From the NCBI GenBank assembly GCA_027575805.1, contig JANBPU010000006.1, positions 72,004 through 136,003 of the forward strand: a DNA stretch of 64,000 nt. The letters run 5' to 3'. The position numbers and the translations under genes were made by a program. The notes beneath the pieces were generated by a model, which was not told the DNA's origin, made no database searches, and was given only the letters and a program-made list of their open reading frames with translations. Positions 45,101 through 57,282 of this stretch are shown here, piece after piece. The number at the start of each line of letters is the position of its first letter. Position 1 is the stretch's first letter. The DNA comes from Mycoemilia scoparia. Lineage: Eukaryota; Kickxellomycota; Kickxellomycetes; Kickxellales; Kickxellaceae.

Positions 45101-46325
45101 TGTTCGGAAGCCTGTGTTTGATAGACGCGCAGCTTGCTATTGTTGTGCATTTGGAATCCTTGAGCAGTTCAACTTTGGAAAGTCCAGTTCTAAAAGACCA
45201 AAGGAATTGTTTAGCCAGTGCTTAGCATCAAATGATCAGCTATTCCACTTTATGCTGTATGACTGGCTTTTGCAGAATGGCAATGGCAACTGCTTGTTCC
45301 AGGTTGAGTCTCCCCTCGTTCAAGAATTCCTTATGTTTGAGCCACACACAAAGGAAAAATGGAATATATTATGGAAATACTATATCCATAACAATGACTA
45401 TATGAATGCCGCCATAGTACAAAAAGAGCTTGCAGATATGGCCAATAATGGTGACAAGCTAAAAGATCGTCTTGAGTATTTATCTCTTGCCATAAGTAAT
45501 GCCAAGAGTGCCATCCACTATCAAAACAACGCTCATTCTCAGCAACTTCTTTCGGATTTAGATGAGAAACTGGAGGTTTGTCTCATTCAGATGGAAATCT
45601 ACAACATGACAGACAAGATCACCAGCAAGGAAGTCGTAGATTCACTGGACAGTAAGCTGTATAATGTTACAGAGCTTTACAACGACTTTGCGATCCCACT
45701 AGAACTCCCAACTGTCATGCTTATGATATTCAAGGTTTCAAATCATGATGATCCTGAGTTAGTAAAAAATATATGGGAGGCTATTACATGTAATGCTTTG
45801 AACGAAAGCGATGGAAGCTCTCATCTCCTGCCAATATCCGTCAAAATAGGAGAGGTTGGGACCAAACTTTATCCATCTGAATCTGTGTTCCCTATAAAGT
45901 ACATAATCGAACTGGCTCTCACCTACACACTTGAATTTTCCAATGAGTATCAGCCAGGCTATATTTCACAGGCAATCTTGCAAGCCAAGGCTCCACACAA
46001 GTCCATTTTCTCAGTCCTTGATGGTATGATCGACCAAAACTACAAAGAAAAGAATGCCCAGGAGCTCCGCATACTAGTCATTGAAATCATATCTTTGTTG
46101 GAGAGCTGGTTAAGTAGCTTAAGCATCACATCAGATCCAAGTTTCGATGGGAATGGATTCCCAGCTGTAATTGTCGACGATGCCATCAGCAAATATATCA
46201 CTGCAGTTAATGTTATGAATACTCAAGGCCTTACGGGTAGACATGACACGCCCAATATTGCATCTATGAGCAACCTCGTACAGGAGTTACAAAGCATTCA
46301 GCTTCGCATTCGACGATCCTTCTAA
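42198..46325 (+). CDS. Nuclear pore complex inner-ring scaffold nucleoporin Nup155 (Nup170/Nup157)
   Basis: Exons 42198-42324, 42422-42526, 42608-43692 and 43788-46325 give about 1284 aa, right for this family. The N-terminal beta-propeller begins LQKSIPLPDALFEQYDL and QCRCFMGFFPEIKRAWITVDHRL. It continues with WNYSEGNDFYSFEDQ and GRIFMAGNDGHLYEFQYQ, followed by ILSKRRPVDLLLYIL. The helical solenoid includes YSGRHDGLVLYMSRIL, LEYLSLAISNAKSA and LYNVTELYNDFAIP. These blocks are characteristic of metazoan Nup155 and yeast Nup170/157. The protein is a core member of the inner ring. ATG 42111 would add 29 residues; ATG 42198 is preferred because the family's N-terminus is short. Only one gene of the type is in this window. 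Confidence 0.95.
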
Positions 46326-46812
46326 CAAAGCCAAGTTTAATTCTAGCTAGATCTTTTTTAAATCTAAACAAATGCTTGGCTCAGAAATAGAAAAGATAAA
46401 AACATTAAAGGCAGTAATTTCTATATCAACTTGGTATTTTTAATATTTAAACAAAATAAATTTATTCCAGATCATCCCTTTATAAATATTATAATAAAAC
46501 TAGATTGTTTAATTTTTTCTATACATGTACATATCCTTTATCAGGAAATGCTATTTTAAATATGAAGAACTCCTCCAGGCGAGATGTTCAAGTCATAGAA
46601 TACATTAAAAACAAGATGCCGGATGGTTGGTTCGAATATGACTAGATTTCACTAGTGACTAAATTTATGGTAGACAGAGAAGTTGGTCCCCAGATTTTGG
46701 TCAATAACTATAGGCTATTACATATGGAATTGATGGGAGCCTACTTTTGTCTAAGACCTTATGTCTGAAGTCCGACCTTATATACATACGCGATGCGATC
46801 ATATGTTCAGAT
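46326..46812. other. Convergent intergenic region with family B element
   Basis: Lies between the stops of NUP155 and ULP1. AT-rich; contains family B copy B3 and no gene. Confidence 0.55.
46671..46754. mobile_element. Family B inverted-repeat element, copy B3 (core)
   Basis: The core is 84 bp in inverse orientation to B1. It begins tagacagagaagttggtccc and ends gggagcctacttttgtctaa, with the shared interior agattttggtc. Extended similarity to other copies includes agatttcactagtgact on the left (46644-46660). Confidence 0.72.
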
Positions 46813-49122
46813 TCAAGTCAAGAGGGACTGCTTGATAATCTCGAGCATCATTTTCTTTCGGATATAGATCATGTTCTTTTGTGAAAATGTAAACTCTAAC
46901 CTCCTTGTTAGGTATTCGGCAAATGTACATGAAAAGACACCACAGTCATAACCATTGGCTTGCATTGGTATATCCTTTATTACAATGGCAAGTAATTTAC
47001 AATGACACTTTAGAAATTTGTAGTGGTGGGGGTGCATTTAAATATACAATTTTAGATAGTAGTTACCTTTGGACACGATGTTACCCAGTGATCAGCATCA
47101 AAAGGCTTTTTTAGCTTATCTTTGGTCTCGTTGCCTAGATAGTCCAAAAGAATCTATTTATACCACACATTGTGTTAGTACATTGTCTCATTAATAATCA
47201 ATGTATAGCTACTTACAAAAGATCAGTAATAATAATGAAATAGGTTTCTTACCTCCAAACAGTGGGTATTGGTTCCACCCATGGAGTCATAATAATTTAT
47301 TTTCTTTTCCTTGGGCCAAATTGCAGCTAAGCACCAGTGGACACCCAGATGGACCGGTACAATGATTATGTCCTTTTCGAATATCGAAACCTATAATGGG
47401 TGCAAGAATATTACATAATTAGTTGAAACAAATAGCCCTTAGATAAATATCCATTAAATGACAAGCCTTACCTTTCGTGTCCACCGCCGAACCCTTGAAT
47501 AGCCCTCCTTGGACAACTTTGTGTAAAAGAATGTGTTGAAGGCATGTATACTTGGGAGCTCTTTTGAAGAGTCCTTGGAGCGTTCCACAATAAGCTGCAT
47601 GTAAAAGTTGATAACCTATAACAATATAATAGCAATGTTAGACAATCCTCTTTTATGCTGTGATACCAGCAGTCAAGGAAACCCACCTCGTCATTTAACC
47701 AGTTGCCATTTTCTAGTGTTGACAAGTCATCTCCTGTCACCTGAATGTTGAACTTTTCTGTCACAACACTAGACGATAACGCTTCGGATATCTATAGTTC
47801 AAAAAGTGAATGTCTGTCACTTTACATAAAAAATATCAAAATAGGGATGAAGATATATCTTACAATTTCGTCAACATCTGGTGGAAACGGCGGGAATGAA
47901 GCCTAATAATAATAATAATATAATTAATTTCAAGAAATTCTTATCATTAAAATCGACAAAACAAAGAGGCTGAATTCTTACTTTGTTACGAGATTTATCA
48001 ACAAGTCGATCAAAACTTGAGTCTTCCTCTAAGAGTTTGTTATAAGATGGTGTTGATACTTTTGTTGTCTTGTTCCTATAAAAATAATTGTCAATAATTG
48101 TTAGATCAACAGTAGATGGATCTTTGAGTGACTAAAAGAGCATGTAAAATACATACAATCTGAGTGTATTTTCTAACTTTTCTCGAAGTTCCTGAATCCA
48201 GTCGATGTTACTGAAGCCCGATGCCTATAAATAAATCAAATATAAACATCAGTTTTATATGCATAAAATTATTGGCTCTCTAGTAAATAAAGTGTTTAAA
48301 ATATACCTTTGGCACAAATTTTTCGTTGTTTCCTAAACATTAAAAATATATTGATATGAAAGTCAATATAAAGATGGGCCAACTGATTTCATGGTGAATT
48401 TTAATTAAATCATGTAGATGCAGTAGTACTTACTAGGGGTAAACGGTATCTTGGAGTGTAAAGGCGGAGGACTATATTCCTCGTCATCACTTGAAAGCGA
48501 TATAATCTCTAGATCTTTTTACAGAATAGATAATGACGATATTTAGCTTTATAATTGTATTTCTAGCTCGTATTGACATATCTATTTAGATTCGTATATA
48601 GGACTTACTATTTGTATAATTGCTCTGATAACATGGTGAATCTGATGATTTAGACGTATAGGATAAAATCAGGTTGTCGGTTCGCTTCTTGCGAAGCTGA
48701 GAATACGTCTTTAGTGGCATAAAAGTCTTCCTTGAACTCTTCTTGCTAGGTGTTGTTTGTGGTATCTTAGGTATAGGCAGCCCTGCTTTGCTTTTCACAT
48801 CTTTGTTTTCAATGGTACCTTCATAGTCAAGTTTTCCGGGCATTTCTGTAGCAAATACATCCGTATATGAGGGTGACTAAAATGCATAATATGCTAGCGA
48901 AGTAGCAGTGATAAAAATCAACTTTTATGCATATAATATATATAACCTACCTGGAGATTTTGGTAGTGGTGTGGTCTGATCTAGGTCTTGAAAGAAGGAT
49001 GTTAATGCTTTGATAGGCGTATAAATGATGTCTGTGACCAAACTAAAGCGTCGTTTTTTGTTTATGGGAGTTGAAGGGTATGCTGGCTCCAAGGCGTCTC
49101 TTGGTCTCTTTAATACATTCAT
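46813..49122 (-). CDS. ULP1: SUMO-specific protease Ulp1 (SENP/C48 peptidase)
   Basis: Removes and matures SUMO. Start ATG 49122 and stop 46813-46815, with about ten exons. Exon 1 is 48951-49122, exon 2 is 48609-48845 and exon 3 is 48434-48514; later exon limits are approximate. The N-terminal half is basic and Ser/Pro-rich (INKKRRFSL, a probable nuclear signal). The catalytic domain reads [33 protein letters not shown], then [13 protein letters not shown] with the catalytic His, NYYDSMGG with the Asp, and [10 protein letters not shown] with the oxyanion Gln and nucleophilic Cys. All triad residues are intact. The protein ends KQSLLT. It belongs to the Ulp1 rather than the Ulp2 type because the catalytic domain is C-terminal and compact. 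It is divergent from VTA1. Confidence 0.93.
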
Positions 49123-49602
49123 GTATGTGTATAAAAAGTATACGGAGTTAAAAGGGATTTACTGGCTGTTGAGGTGGAAGATAATACATACAAAGCTGCT
49201 ATTATTCTTTGTTTATGTTATTGTCCTATAAAGTGTAAATATTAAAATAATGCTAGTTTTGTAAAGCAGAAGGTTATGGGTTTATAAACAAATAATTCTG
49301 AAAGTTTACCACCTTTTGTTGCTAAGAGTACTTTATCTCTACAATGTAAATGCATTCAACAGAAAGCCTATCATCTGGACTATTATCTCTAGTTTGGTCA
49401 CTATAATGTACCATCGTTGTATTTAATCAATCCTTGTTAGGCTGAGATATAAATAGACAGCACAGTATTATGCGACTGAAAGATCCCATAAACCCACCTT
49501 CATCATATATACAATATAATATTGGTCTCCCGCAAACAAAATTAGTTTTTACTCAAACGATTGAATAAACCGCATCTGTTGTTTCTTTGATAATATATAT
49601 AA
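49123..49602. promoter_or_regulatory. Divergent ULP1 / VTA1 promoter region
   Basis: Four hundred and eighty bp between start codons, AT-rich. No specific sites were recognised. Confidence 0.5.
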
Positions 49603-51129
49603 ATGAGCCAGCCCATTCCTCCAAAGCTAAATAGCATCAAGCCATATCTTCTCCGAGCAAAAGAGATATACGATAGGGAACCTGTGATAGCATACTTTTG
49701 TAAGCAAGGAAAACCAAGTAATCGTAATTTTGTGTGTAAACTCAACATACTAACCAGCACTTACCTGTTACAGGCAAATATTATGCTACAAAGCTGGCGA
49801 TCCAAGGTGATAACAAGGATGAGGAAGTTTTGCAGTTTATATCATCCTTACTTGATGATGTCGAAAAGGTAAGAGGATATTCTAGTTTAGCTCTTGGCAT
49901 ATTTATTTATACAACGCCTACCTTTCCTTGTAAGATTCGTTACCAAAGTATACATTGATGAAACGTAGACTAAGACAACCCTTGACGGAGACCCAAAGTG
50001 GCAAGAGATTATAAAAGATAATAACACTGCCGCAACATACTTTGAGAACTTTGCATTAAAGATTTTTGCTAGAGCAGACACCGAAGATCGAGATGGAAAG
50101 GCCACAAAGTAAGACTATATTACATTCAGATTGTCATTACAAGTTATAAATTAAAGTGTTTTCTTTACAAGGTAGCCACATTTGACAATTGTATAGGGTG
50201 ACAGCAAGGAATTTTTTGATCTCGTCTCAATTCCTTGAAGTTATGGCTGTATTTGGCGAGCTGGAGCAAGGTGTAAGTATTGCTATATTAGGCTTCCCGA
50301 TTTATTGAATGAAACTTGACTTATAAATATATATTATCGTCATCTGCAGAGTCAGGAAAAGGTCAAATATGCGAAATGGAAAGCCACTGATATAGTGAAG
50401 TGCATAAAGGAAGGAAGGAGGCCAAATCCTGGTCCACCAGGAGATCTAAAAGCAAAGGAGAAATCGCCTGCGAATACTGAAGCCGAAGCGACGCAGCCAC
50501 GGCGCCCCTCGGCAAAAGAAATTATGGACTGGCCCTCCCCACCCGCACAGGCCGAAAAACCCCTGTCAAGCGACGACTTAAAGGACAAACCAATGATGAG
50601 TCAGAATTCACCACATTCTCAAAGCTATGTATACCCTTCCATATCTTCAAGCACAACCTTGGCATCGCCAGCACCATCAATATCAGATCAACCAATCCAA
50701 TTCCCTGGAATACAGGAACCCAATGCACATTACCCTCGATCCCAAACATATATCCCCCAGCAACAACAGCAACCTCAGTTTCAACAACATGGCCAACCTT
50801 CTAGCAATACCCATTCATACACAAATGAACAATTCCCCGGTTATCCCAATTCCAATATCAGGAATTCTCCGTCTCATAGTGGTCAGAATATTTATCCCTC
50901 TCAATCTCAAACCTTACCACCTCCTCATAATGCTCCACCAGAACCAAGTGCTAGGATAACAACATCCAACGAACAGGCCAGTACAAATTTTATTCTAGAT
51001 TCAGTCATTGCAAAGCAGGCTCAAAAGCATGCAAGGTGGGCTATCAGTGCTCTAGAGTATGATGATGTCCAAACTGCAATAGACAATTTGGAAAAGGCCA
51101 TCAGTACTCTTAAAACCTCAAGAGGTTAA
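49603..51129 (+). CDS. VTA1: Vta1/LIP5, activator of the ESCRT-III-disassembling ATPase Vps4
   Basis: Exons 49603-49699, 49774-49868, 49969-50108, 50197-50272 and 50350-51129. The N-terminal tandem MIT-like helical domain includes SIKPYLLRAKEIYDREPVIAY, CKYYATKLAIQ, TAATYFENFALKIFARADTED and KVTARNFLISSQFLEVM. A long Pro/Gln/Ser-rich linker follows. The short C-terminal VSL domain (AQKHARWAISALEYDDVQTA, then IDNLEKAI) dimerises and binds Vps4. The order and both conserved ends identify Vta1, which acts on endosomal membranes in multivesicular-body sorting. The linker is longer than in budding yeast, as in many filamentous fungi. Confidence 0.94.
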
Positions 51130-51954
51130 TCAATAAATATCGCTGTAATGACACCAATACACTTTTTTTTTTAAATTTAAAAACAAAGACACCTTGTTTT
51201 TAGATATCAGCACCAGCATAATGGACAATAAATTCATTCATTTTGATTATTTTTGTTGCTAAAAATAACAATATTTTTGACTAAATAACTTGAAATGGGA
51301 TTGTATTGCACTTGTGTCCACAGGTAAAGCGATAATACAAAGGGTACTTTAAAATTCCAACTCATTAATTGGTATAGGCACTCTTCAACCTGTTTACTTT
51401 TTGATAGTTTTCTATACGTATTACTAACTACATGAATTGCTTGATATCAACTCTATTGTGCTCTAGTGGACCTTTTTTTGTCTAAGCCAGTGTGATGCCA
51501 AAGTCCACAAGGCATTAATTAGGAAAAATAGGTCCCCAGGAGTTGCATTTAAAATGGCTGATGGTTGGGCCAAAATCTGAGGGCCCATTTTTGCCTAACT
51601 AATGCCTAGTCACTGATGAAACTTCTCGATATTTAAAATGAGCAAGCCATGGATCTCTTCCTTGAAATATCAAAAAGCTGTTGGGTTTAATCAAATCAGT
51701 GACTAAAATAAATGATTATCAACCTGATATTTTCACCTATGCACCTGACCCATGGCTTGGCAAACAGCATTCTTTCCCAATCCTTCTTAATAATTCCACC
51801 AGTATACTTCTCGAATACATGCTGCCCACCTAATTCAAACCTTTTGAGTACAATTACAAGTAGCATTTACCAGCTTCCGTATATTTAGCCTCTAAAAAGC
51901 CTGCAGCCAGTACCAATAGATGCCAGTTTACCGAACTGGGCTCTAGTCTATAAA
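51130..51954. other. Intergenic with family B element
   Basis: AT-rich. It contains family B copy B2 and, just left of its core, a separate near-palindrome (gtggaccttt ... aaagtccac, about 51476-51508). No gene was seen. The right part is the promoter of the Opi1-like gene. Confidence 0.5.
51519..51598. mobile_element. Family B inverted-repeat element, copy B2 (core)
   Basis: The core is 80 bp. The left end is ttaggaaaaataggtcccca and the right end is gagggcccatttttgcctaa. The interior gggccaaaatctg matches B1 and B4. Outer similarity continues as ccacaagg on the left and cactgatgaaact on the right. Confidence 0.75.
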
Positions 51955-53633
51955 ATGTCACACAATGATGCCGAGTCTGAGGCCTCATTCGTTACTGCAG
52001 AAAACTCAAAAGTATCATCACCTACTACCAACAGACAGGGCTATATGTCAATATCCGAAATAGTCAATAATGACACCGGCAATACTAATAATAACACCAC
52101 CCAGGCAACTGCTGACGACATTCTTGCTGCAGAGACTCTAAAGCAATTAAGGATGTCTTCAGGCAACCAAAATACCAAAGAGCAGCCTGGACAGTCAGAG
52201 TTCATATCACGGGTATCCAGCATACCACTAGTCAATACCGCACTTAGTATGTACGACCGAGGCAAGCAGTCTTCAACTGTTGTCAGGGTAAGATCATTTA
52301 GACCTGGTACACACAATATGCAATTTTGGCAATGCAATTTTATATTTACACATATATATCCATATCTGCCTAAATAGACTTTGGACACAGGAGTCAAGTC
52401 GGTTTGTGGGCCGATTGCTAATCGCATCAGTGTCGATGGGTTGGATCGCTTTGCTTGCAGACAGCTGGATCGAGTATGTTTGCATTGTTTGTGACTATAT
52501 AAACATGTCCTTACCATGATGTTACTAATATATACCTGTTTATATAGCTGGGATACAAAGCCCAAGAACAATCGGCAGTTGACGGCGAAATGCCATCGAC
52601 CAGTGGAATAAGAAAGCGCACAAAAGCACAGGCTGAAGCCGAGTATGAATCACAAAATAGCATAGTCGCCAAACCAAACGAAGGATCACATGACAATGCA
52701 AACAAAGGTCATGGCCCGCCTCCCAGCCGCTGGCAGCAACTCGTAGTAGGAGCCCAGCACTATGTTCAGACTTTTAGCGAGGAAGGTCTTACTCGCCTCA
52801 AATACTGCCTTGATTGGCTTACTTATGCAACGGCCTCACTCAACCAACACATGAATGACCTACAAGCATTCTTGGCGACGCTCAAAGATGCTGCATTCGT
52901 CGCTGCAGGAATAGGCGGGCAAGGCCCTCAAGCTCAGGAAAGCTATGCCATGGTAGCTCAAGATGCACAGGTGTCGCAGGCAAATGGCGGAAATCACTCA
53001 CATCAAAGTAATGGACATCGACCTTCTATAAGCCCAAACATGCAACACACAATCCGCAACATCGAAGAGGCGGCACAGCGTATAGCTCGAGTCCGTAGAG
53101 AAGCAGCCAACACCGTCAAGCAAGCAATAAAGGTACTAACCCAATATGCCGGCTCGGTGCTCCCTGGTGAGGCACGGCAACAGGTTCGCAATCTCATCCT
53201 TAATCTTCCAACACGCTGGTCTTCTGTTGATGCTGCCCTAAGCCGTGCCAGCTCAATGGCATCTTCCCCCGCACCGACAGCACTTGATGCTGATTCCCAG
53301 TTTTATAAATCTCCACAAACAGGACCCACCCCTGATGTAGCAAACATCGAGTTGGATGCTCGTCGTGCCTATAACTTTACCAATGAGTCATATCATATGC
53401 TCGACAATGTGCGTAGAATCTTTTTCAACCTTCACACTAATGCTGAACGCTGGATTGGATCCTACATAAACACAAATAATCAACAGGAGCAACATATGAC
53501 TTTGGTAGAAATGGGAACAAGAGTTCGTGAGATGGATACCGCAACATTACCGCCCTCTGACTCTCCAAACTGCCAAGGAGCCTCAGAAACTACCAACAAG
53601 CGCAACCGCACACAAAAGTCCCATGCAGACTAG
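51955..53633 (+). CDS. Opi1-like transcriptional regulator of phospholipid biosynthesis
   Basis: Exons 51955-52287, 52378-52473 and 52548-53633 give 504 aa. The hallmark is the N-terminal block SRVSSIPLVNTALSMYDRGK, and after splicing GLDRFACRQLDRLGY, which is diagnostic of the fungal Opi1 family. Downstream are long amphipathic helices (RLKYCLDWLTYATASLNQHM; AQRIARVRREAANTVKQAI; EARQQVRNLILNLPTRW). In budding yeast Opi1 is held at the ER by phosphatidic acid and represses inositol and phospholipid genes when released to the nucleus. Whether this protein binds phosphatidic acid or VAP cannot be read directly, and no clear FFAT motif was seen. Family membership is firm; its targets here are unknown. 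Confidence 0.87.
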
Positions 53634-54469
53634 CCGATGCTGTACTACCACATCCCAAACCCAGTGCGTTATCCATCACAAGTTACTATCTACATTTAAA
53701 CACCCACATACAATAATATCTGATGAAATATCGCTCCTGATCAAACAATATCACCGTATTGGACAAGCCCTCACCACAAGCCCCTCGTCTACTTTCCAAT
53801 ATTGTACTTAACAGACCCCATTTTTTACCATGGAATGAAGTGCGAAGATATATAATACGTCATATATATATATGCCCACGACCACGTTACTGAACATTTC
53901 TTTTGCTATAGCCCTCCACTACTATGTTTTTAATCTTTTTGTATTGAATCCACACTTTGATCTTTAAAAAAACCACTTAAATACTCTAAGGAGCCTGATC
54001 TAACAGCACTAGATAGATAAAGTTTGTGCATACTGATAAAAACTTTTACCCGGGTTTTACCTGGTGATAAAGTCTGATCAAAAAAAGCAAAATGCCCGTT
54101 GATAGATAATCAGTGGGGTTATGCTTGGACCAAGCTTTATCTTTTCATCTCTTCAGATAATCAGCAGCCTATGCTCCCTACATAAGTCACTTTTAGTTTT
54201 ATTTTATTCTCTCTGCTACTTTTTGCTTTCTTATTTGTTTGAATACGCCTGCCAACTATAAACAGGCTCTCGATACGACACCCTTGCACGGGCCCTCACA
54301 CATATTGTTCAGCATACTGATAGACACTATTGCTAATTTGCACAAACACACACTGCGCAAAGTTTGCTTTTGAGAGTTCTTTGCAAAGTAGTCCCACAAA
54401 ACAGACCGTTATTTTTCCTGTCAATTTAAAAGGCACTGTCGCACCCTATCTGTCAGAAAAGAAGCGAAA
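53634..54469. promoter_or_regulatory. Upstream region of the GATA factor gene with a (A/T)GATAA cluster
   Basis: Six WGATAA motifs occur within 146 bp: AGATAA 54015-54020, TGATAA 54034-54039, TGATAA 54065-54070, AGATAA 54104-54109, TTATCT (reverse) 54138-54143 and AGATAA 54155-54160. The ten-base AGATAATCAG is repeated (54104 and 54155). All lie about 310-455 bp upstream of the GATA factor's own start codon. WGATAA is the site bound by SRE/Fep1-type factors, so autoregulation is the simple reading. Confidence 0.7.
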
Positions 54470-57282
54470 ATGATACTGCCATATACATTAGAACCACCAC
54501 CAAACCAGAGACGAATTGCACTCCCCCCACTTTCGTCCTTTGGCTATGATCACCCAAGAAGGTATAGCCAAATGCATCAAAGCAAAAGTCATGACTATGG
54601 CTGGGAGACAGACTCGCAGTATTACCAGTCAAAGAAACCTCATGGTAAGATTATATATCAAGCTTATATATGCGCCCATGATTTTGCACTTTCATCCCAT
54701 TGCGATACTAAGATATTATTTTTACACACAAAGGCATGTATTCTCGAGACCTTGGGCCACCCCCTCCAGGAACAATAATGCCTCCACCATCATATTCAAA
54801 ACCGGGACAGAGTGGCATCCCCGATAAACAGCCAGCTACCTCATCGCCACACTACCATGATATGCATAGCACTACAAGCGCCCACCACTCGCCAAATGGT
54901 CGGTATATTCAACCCACTGCTCAGGGTCGAGATGGGCCCGTCCATGGCTTGGCTGGAGGAGGCAGGTATGACGGCGATATATCATCGCCATCAAGCCCCC
55001 ATCGCTTTGTGCATACTTCACCTGAGGGTCATCACCATCATCATTACAATCATCGCCATCCCCAGCACCACAACCACCAGCATCATCACCAAGAATCGCC
55101 ATACCAGAACAGCTATCCAAACATTCTACCATCGCCAAGCAGCACTGATGGATACAGATATGACCCAGTACATTCACAGGTGCCCTCTGAGACGCACACG
55201 CATCACAGATACAATGATCTTGCGCCCTTCTCTCTAAATCATCAGGCAAGATGTGGAAGCAGCAACAAAGATAACGGGAAGCCCAATGGGGTGTACAAAA
55301 ACTCGTGGGAAGCTGCTGAGCCTTCATCTCACGTAATCAGCAACAGCTATCCACTTCCTCCAATCAGCGCACACCTTGATCATAAGCTATATACTAGTGG
55401 CGATAAGCTTCACACCTTATCTTCGTGTCCATCAGATGTATCAATCGCTACTAATTCAGACAATGAGGTTTCTGCTCAGCATAATCTACACCATCTACAG
55501 CAGCGTGACCACATTGTAGAGCGCACCAAGCCCAGCAGCACTGACAGCAACAAAAGCACCACGGATTTTCCAAACAAAGACTCTTCGTCGTCCACTTCTG
55601 GTACCAACGCAGGCCACAATCACCACAGCGGTGGAAATGGTGGTAGCAACACTACTGTTGGTGCGACTTATTGTGTTAACTGTGGTACCAACAGGACCCC
55701 ATTGTGGCGCAGAGACCCAAATGGCCAGCCAATATGCAATGCCTGTGGCCTTTATTTCAAATCCTATGGGCGGATGAGACCAGTGTGGCTTAAAAGGGCC
55801 AGCCGCCGCAAAGGCAAGAGCAAAGGAAATACCAACAAGACCCCGCCCACTGCCCAAGATGGTCATGATTTATCTAAAAAGCCTGGTGCCCCACAGCCTT
55901 CTCCACCCAATCACAAGCATGAAGGAGGTTGCGGAAGCAATGATGCTAAGAGCGATCTTGGGACATGCCCAGGAGATGGAACCTGCAACGGCAAGGGGGG
56001 TGGGCCTTCCTGTGATGGCTGCCCTGCATTCAATCAGTCTCATCACCAACACAATGTCTGTCCTTCAGAGCTAAAGCAAGGTGAGTGTAGTCCAGATGAT
56101 TGCCGTGGGGATCCTCAGTGCGATAGCGAATCTGCCGAAAAAACGGTATGCTACAATTGTGGAACAGATTACACACCATTGTGGCGTCGAGACGAGGAAG
56201 GACACACAATATGCAATGCCTGTGGATTATACTACAAGCTGCATAATATTCATCGCCCGGTGAGCATGAAGAGGGAGGTGATTAAGCGGCGGAAACGAGG
56301 AGCTGCTCAGGCTGTTACACCCGCTGTTGATAATACACCACCACAGCCCAGCGCTTCTCAGAGTGATCAGTTAAAGCCGGTAGAGCCACCAGAAGTTTCG
56401 ACCCAAGTTCAGCAGCAACAACCTCCAACAATATTCCGTAACCTTGTGATGCCAAACATCACTTCCACAAACCCAGCCCCGCCAAATAAATTTGTAGCAA
56501 CATCAACAGAAAAAACAACCAATGCTTCAGCTGTTGCTTCTACCGCTCCACCTCCTCCACCGGCCATTGAGGATTATGTTGTTCCTCTTAAACGCAAGGT
56601 TCTTGATATCGAGTTTGAGACCAGCAGCAACAACCCCACCAACAAAAACGTCAGTGCTAAAAAGAGGCAAGATATTAGCAAAAGAGGGCTTTCTACCCTT
56701 GTTGAAGCAATGTCAATGCATTCTGACAACGATAAAGAAAACGCTCAAGCTACTAAAGGTAGTAGTAGTGGTGGTGGTGGTGGTGCTACATGTACCAATA
56801 ATGAAGCAGACAATAGACATTCTCTCAACTTTTTGGCCAAGGCAGCAGAAATCTCACAAAGCAGCAGCCATAGCAGCTATACCAGTACTGCTGTAGACAC
56901 TACGGTCCCCAAGGCCAAGGCCTCACCAGTCCCTGATACCAACGTAGCTCCAGCGTCTTCGACATCCTCAACCGTCGAAACACCACCGGCTATTGCAAAT
57001 TCAGATGCAGCACATGACAAAAATGTCAGCGACGTTTTGGCATACCGAGAGGAGCTGAGACAAGAGGTCGAAAGATTGCAGAGTTTGCTTAGTAAATCAA
57101 GCGCCCTGCTAAAGAACTTGGACAAGCAGGCGGAGAGAGATGCAGCAGCACTTTCTGGGCAGACACAAAGCAACTTAGGTAATACAGGCAGTAAAAGTGT
57201 TACTGAAGATGTTGCGGCTAAATCAGCAGCGACCACACTAGCCCCAGGAGTAAGCATCCTCCATAACAAACATCGTCAGTAG
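54470..57282 (+). CDS. Two-finger GATA transcription factor of the SRE/SreA/Fep1 iron-regulator type
   Basis: Exons 54470-54644 and 54734-57282 give 907 aa. Two GATA zinc fingers begin near residues 371 and 532. Each has CxNCGT, TPLWRRD and ICNACGLY, followed by basic tails. Between them lies the cysteine-rich linker diagnostic of siderophore/iron regulators ([14 protein letters not shown]...CDGCPAFNQ, about 470-495). In that family it binds iron or an Fe-S cluster and lets the protein repress iron-uptake genes in iron-replete cells. The N-terminal region has a striking histidine-rich segment (about 158-180). A C-terminal coiled coil ([14 protein letters not shown], about 830-860) probably mediates dimerisation or corepressor binding, as in Fep1. 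The upstream DNA carries clustered GATA sites. Confidence 0.92.

Noticed and set aside
46614..46650. ggttcgaata near 46628 as a possible tRNA B box
   Set aside because: No A box, acceptor stem or anticodon arm can be folded around it; it lies just outside the family B copy B3.
54735..54743. ATG at 54736 as the true start of the GATA factor
   Set aside because: It is preceded by a good acceptor and joins in phase to an upstream exon with a conserved-looking start at 54470; possible as an internal start but less likely.
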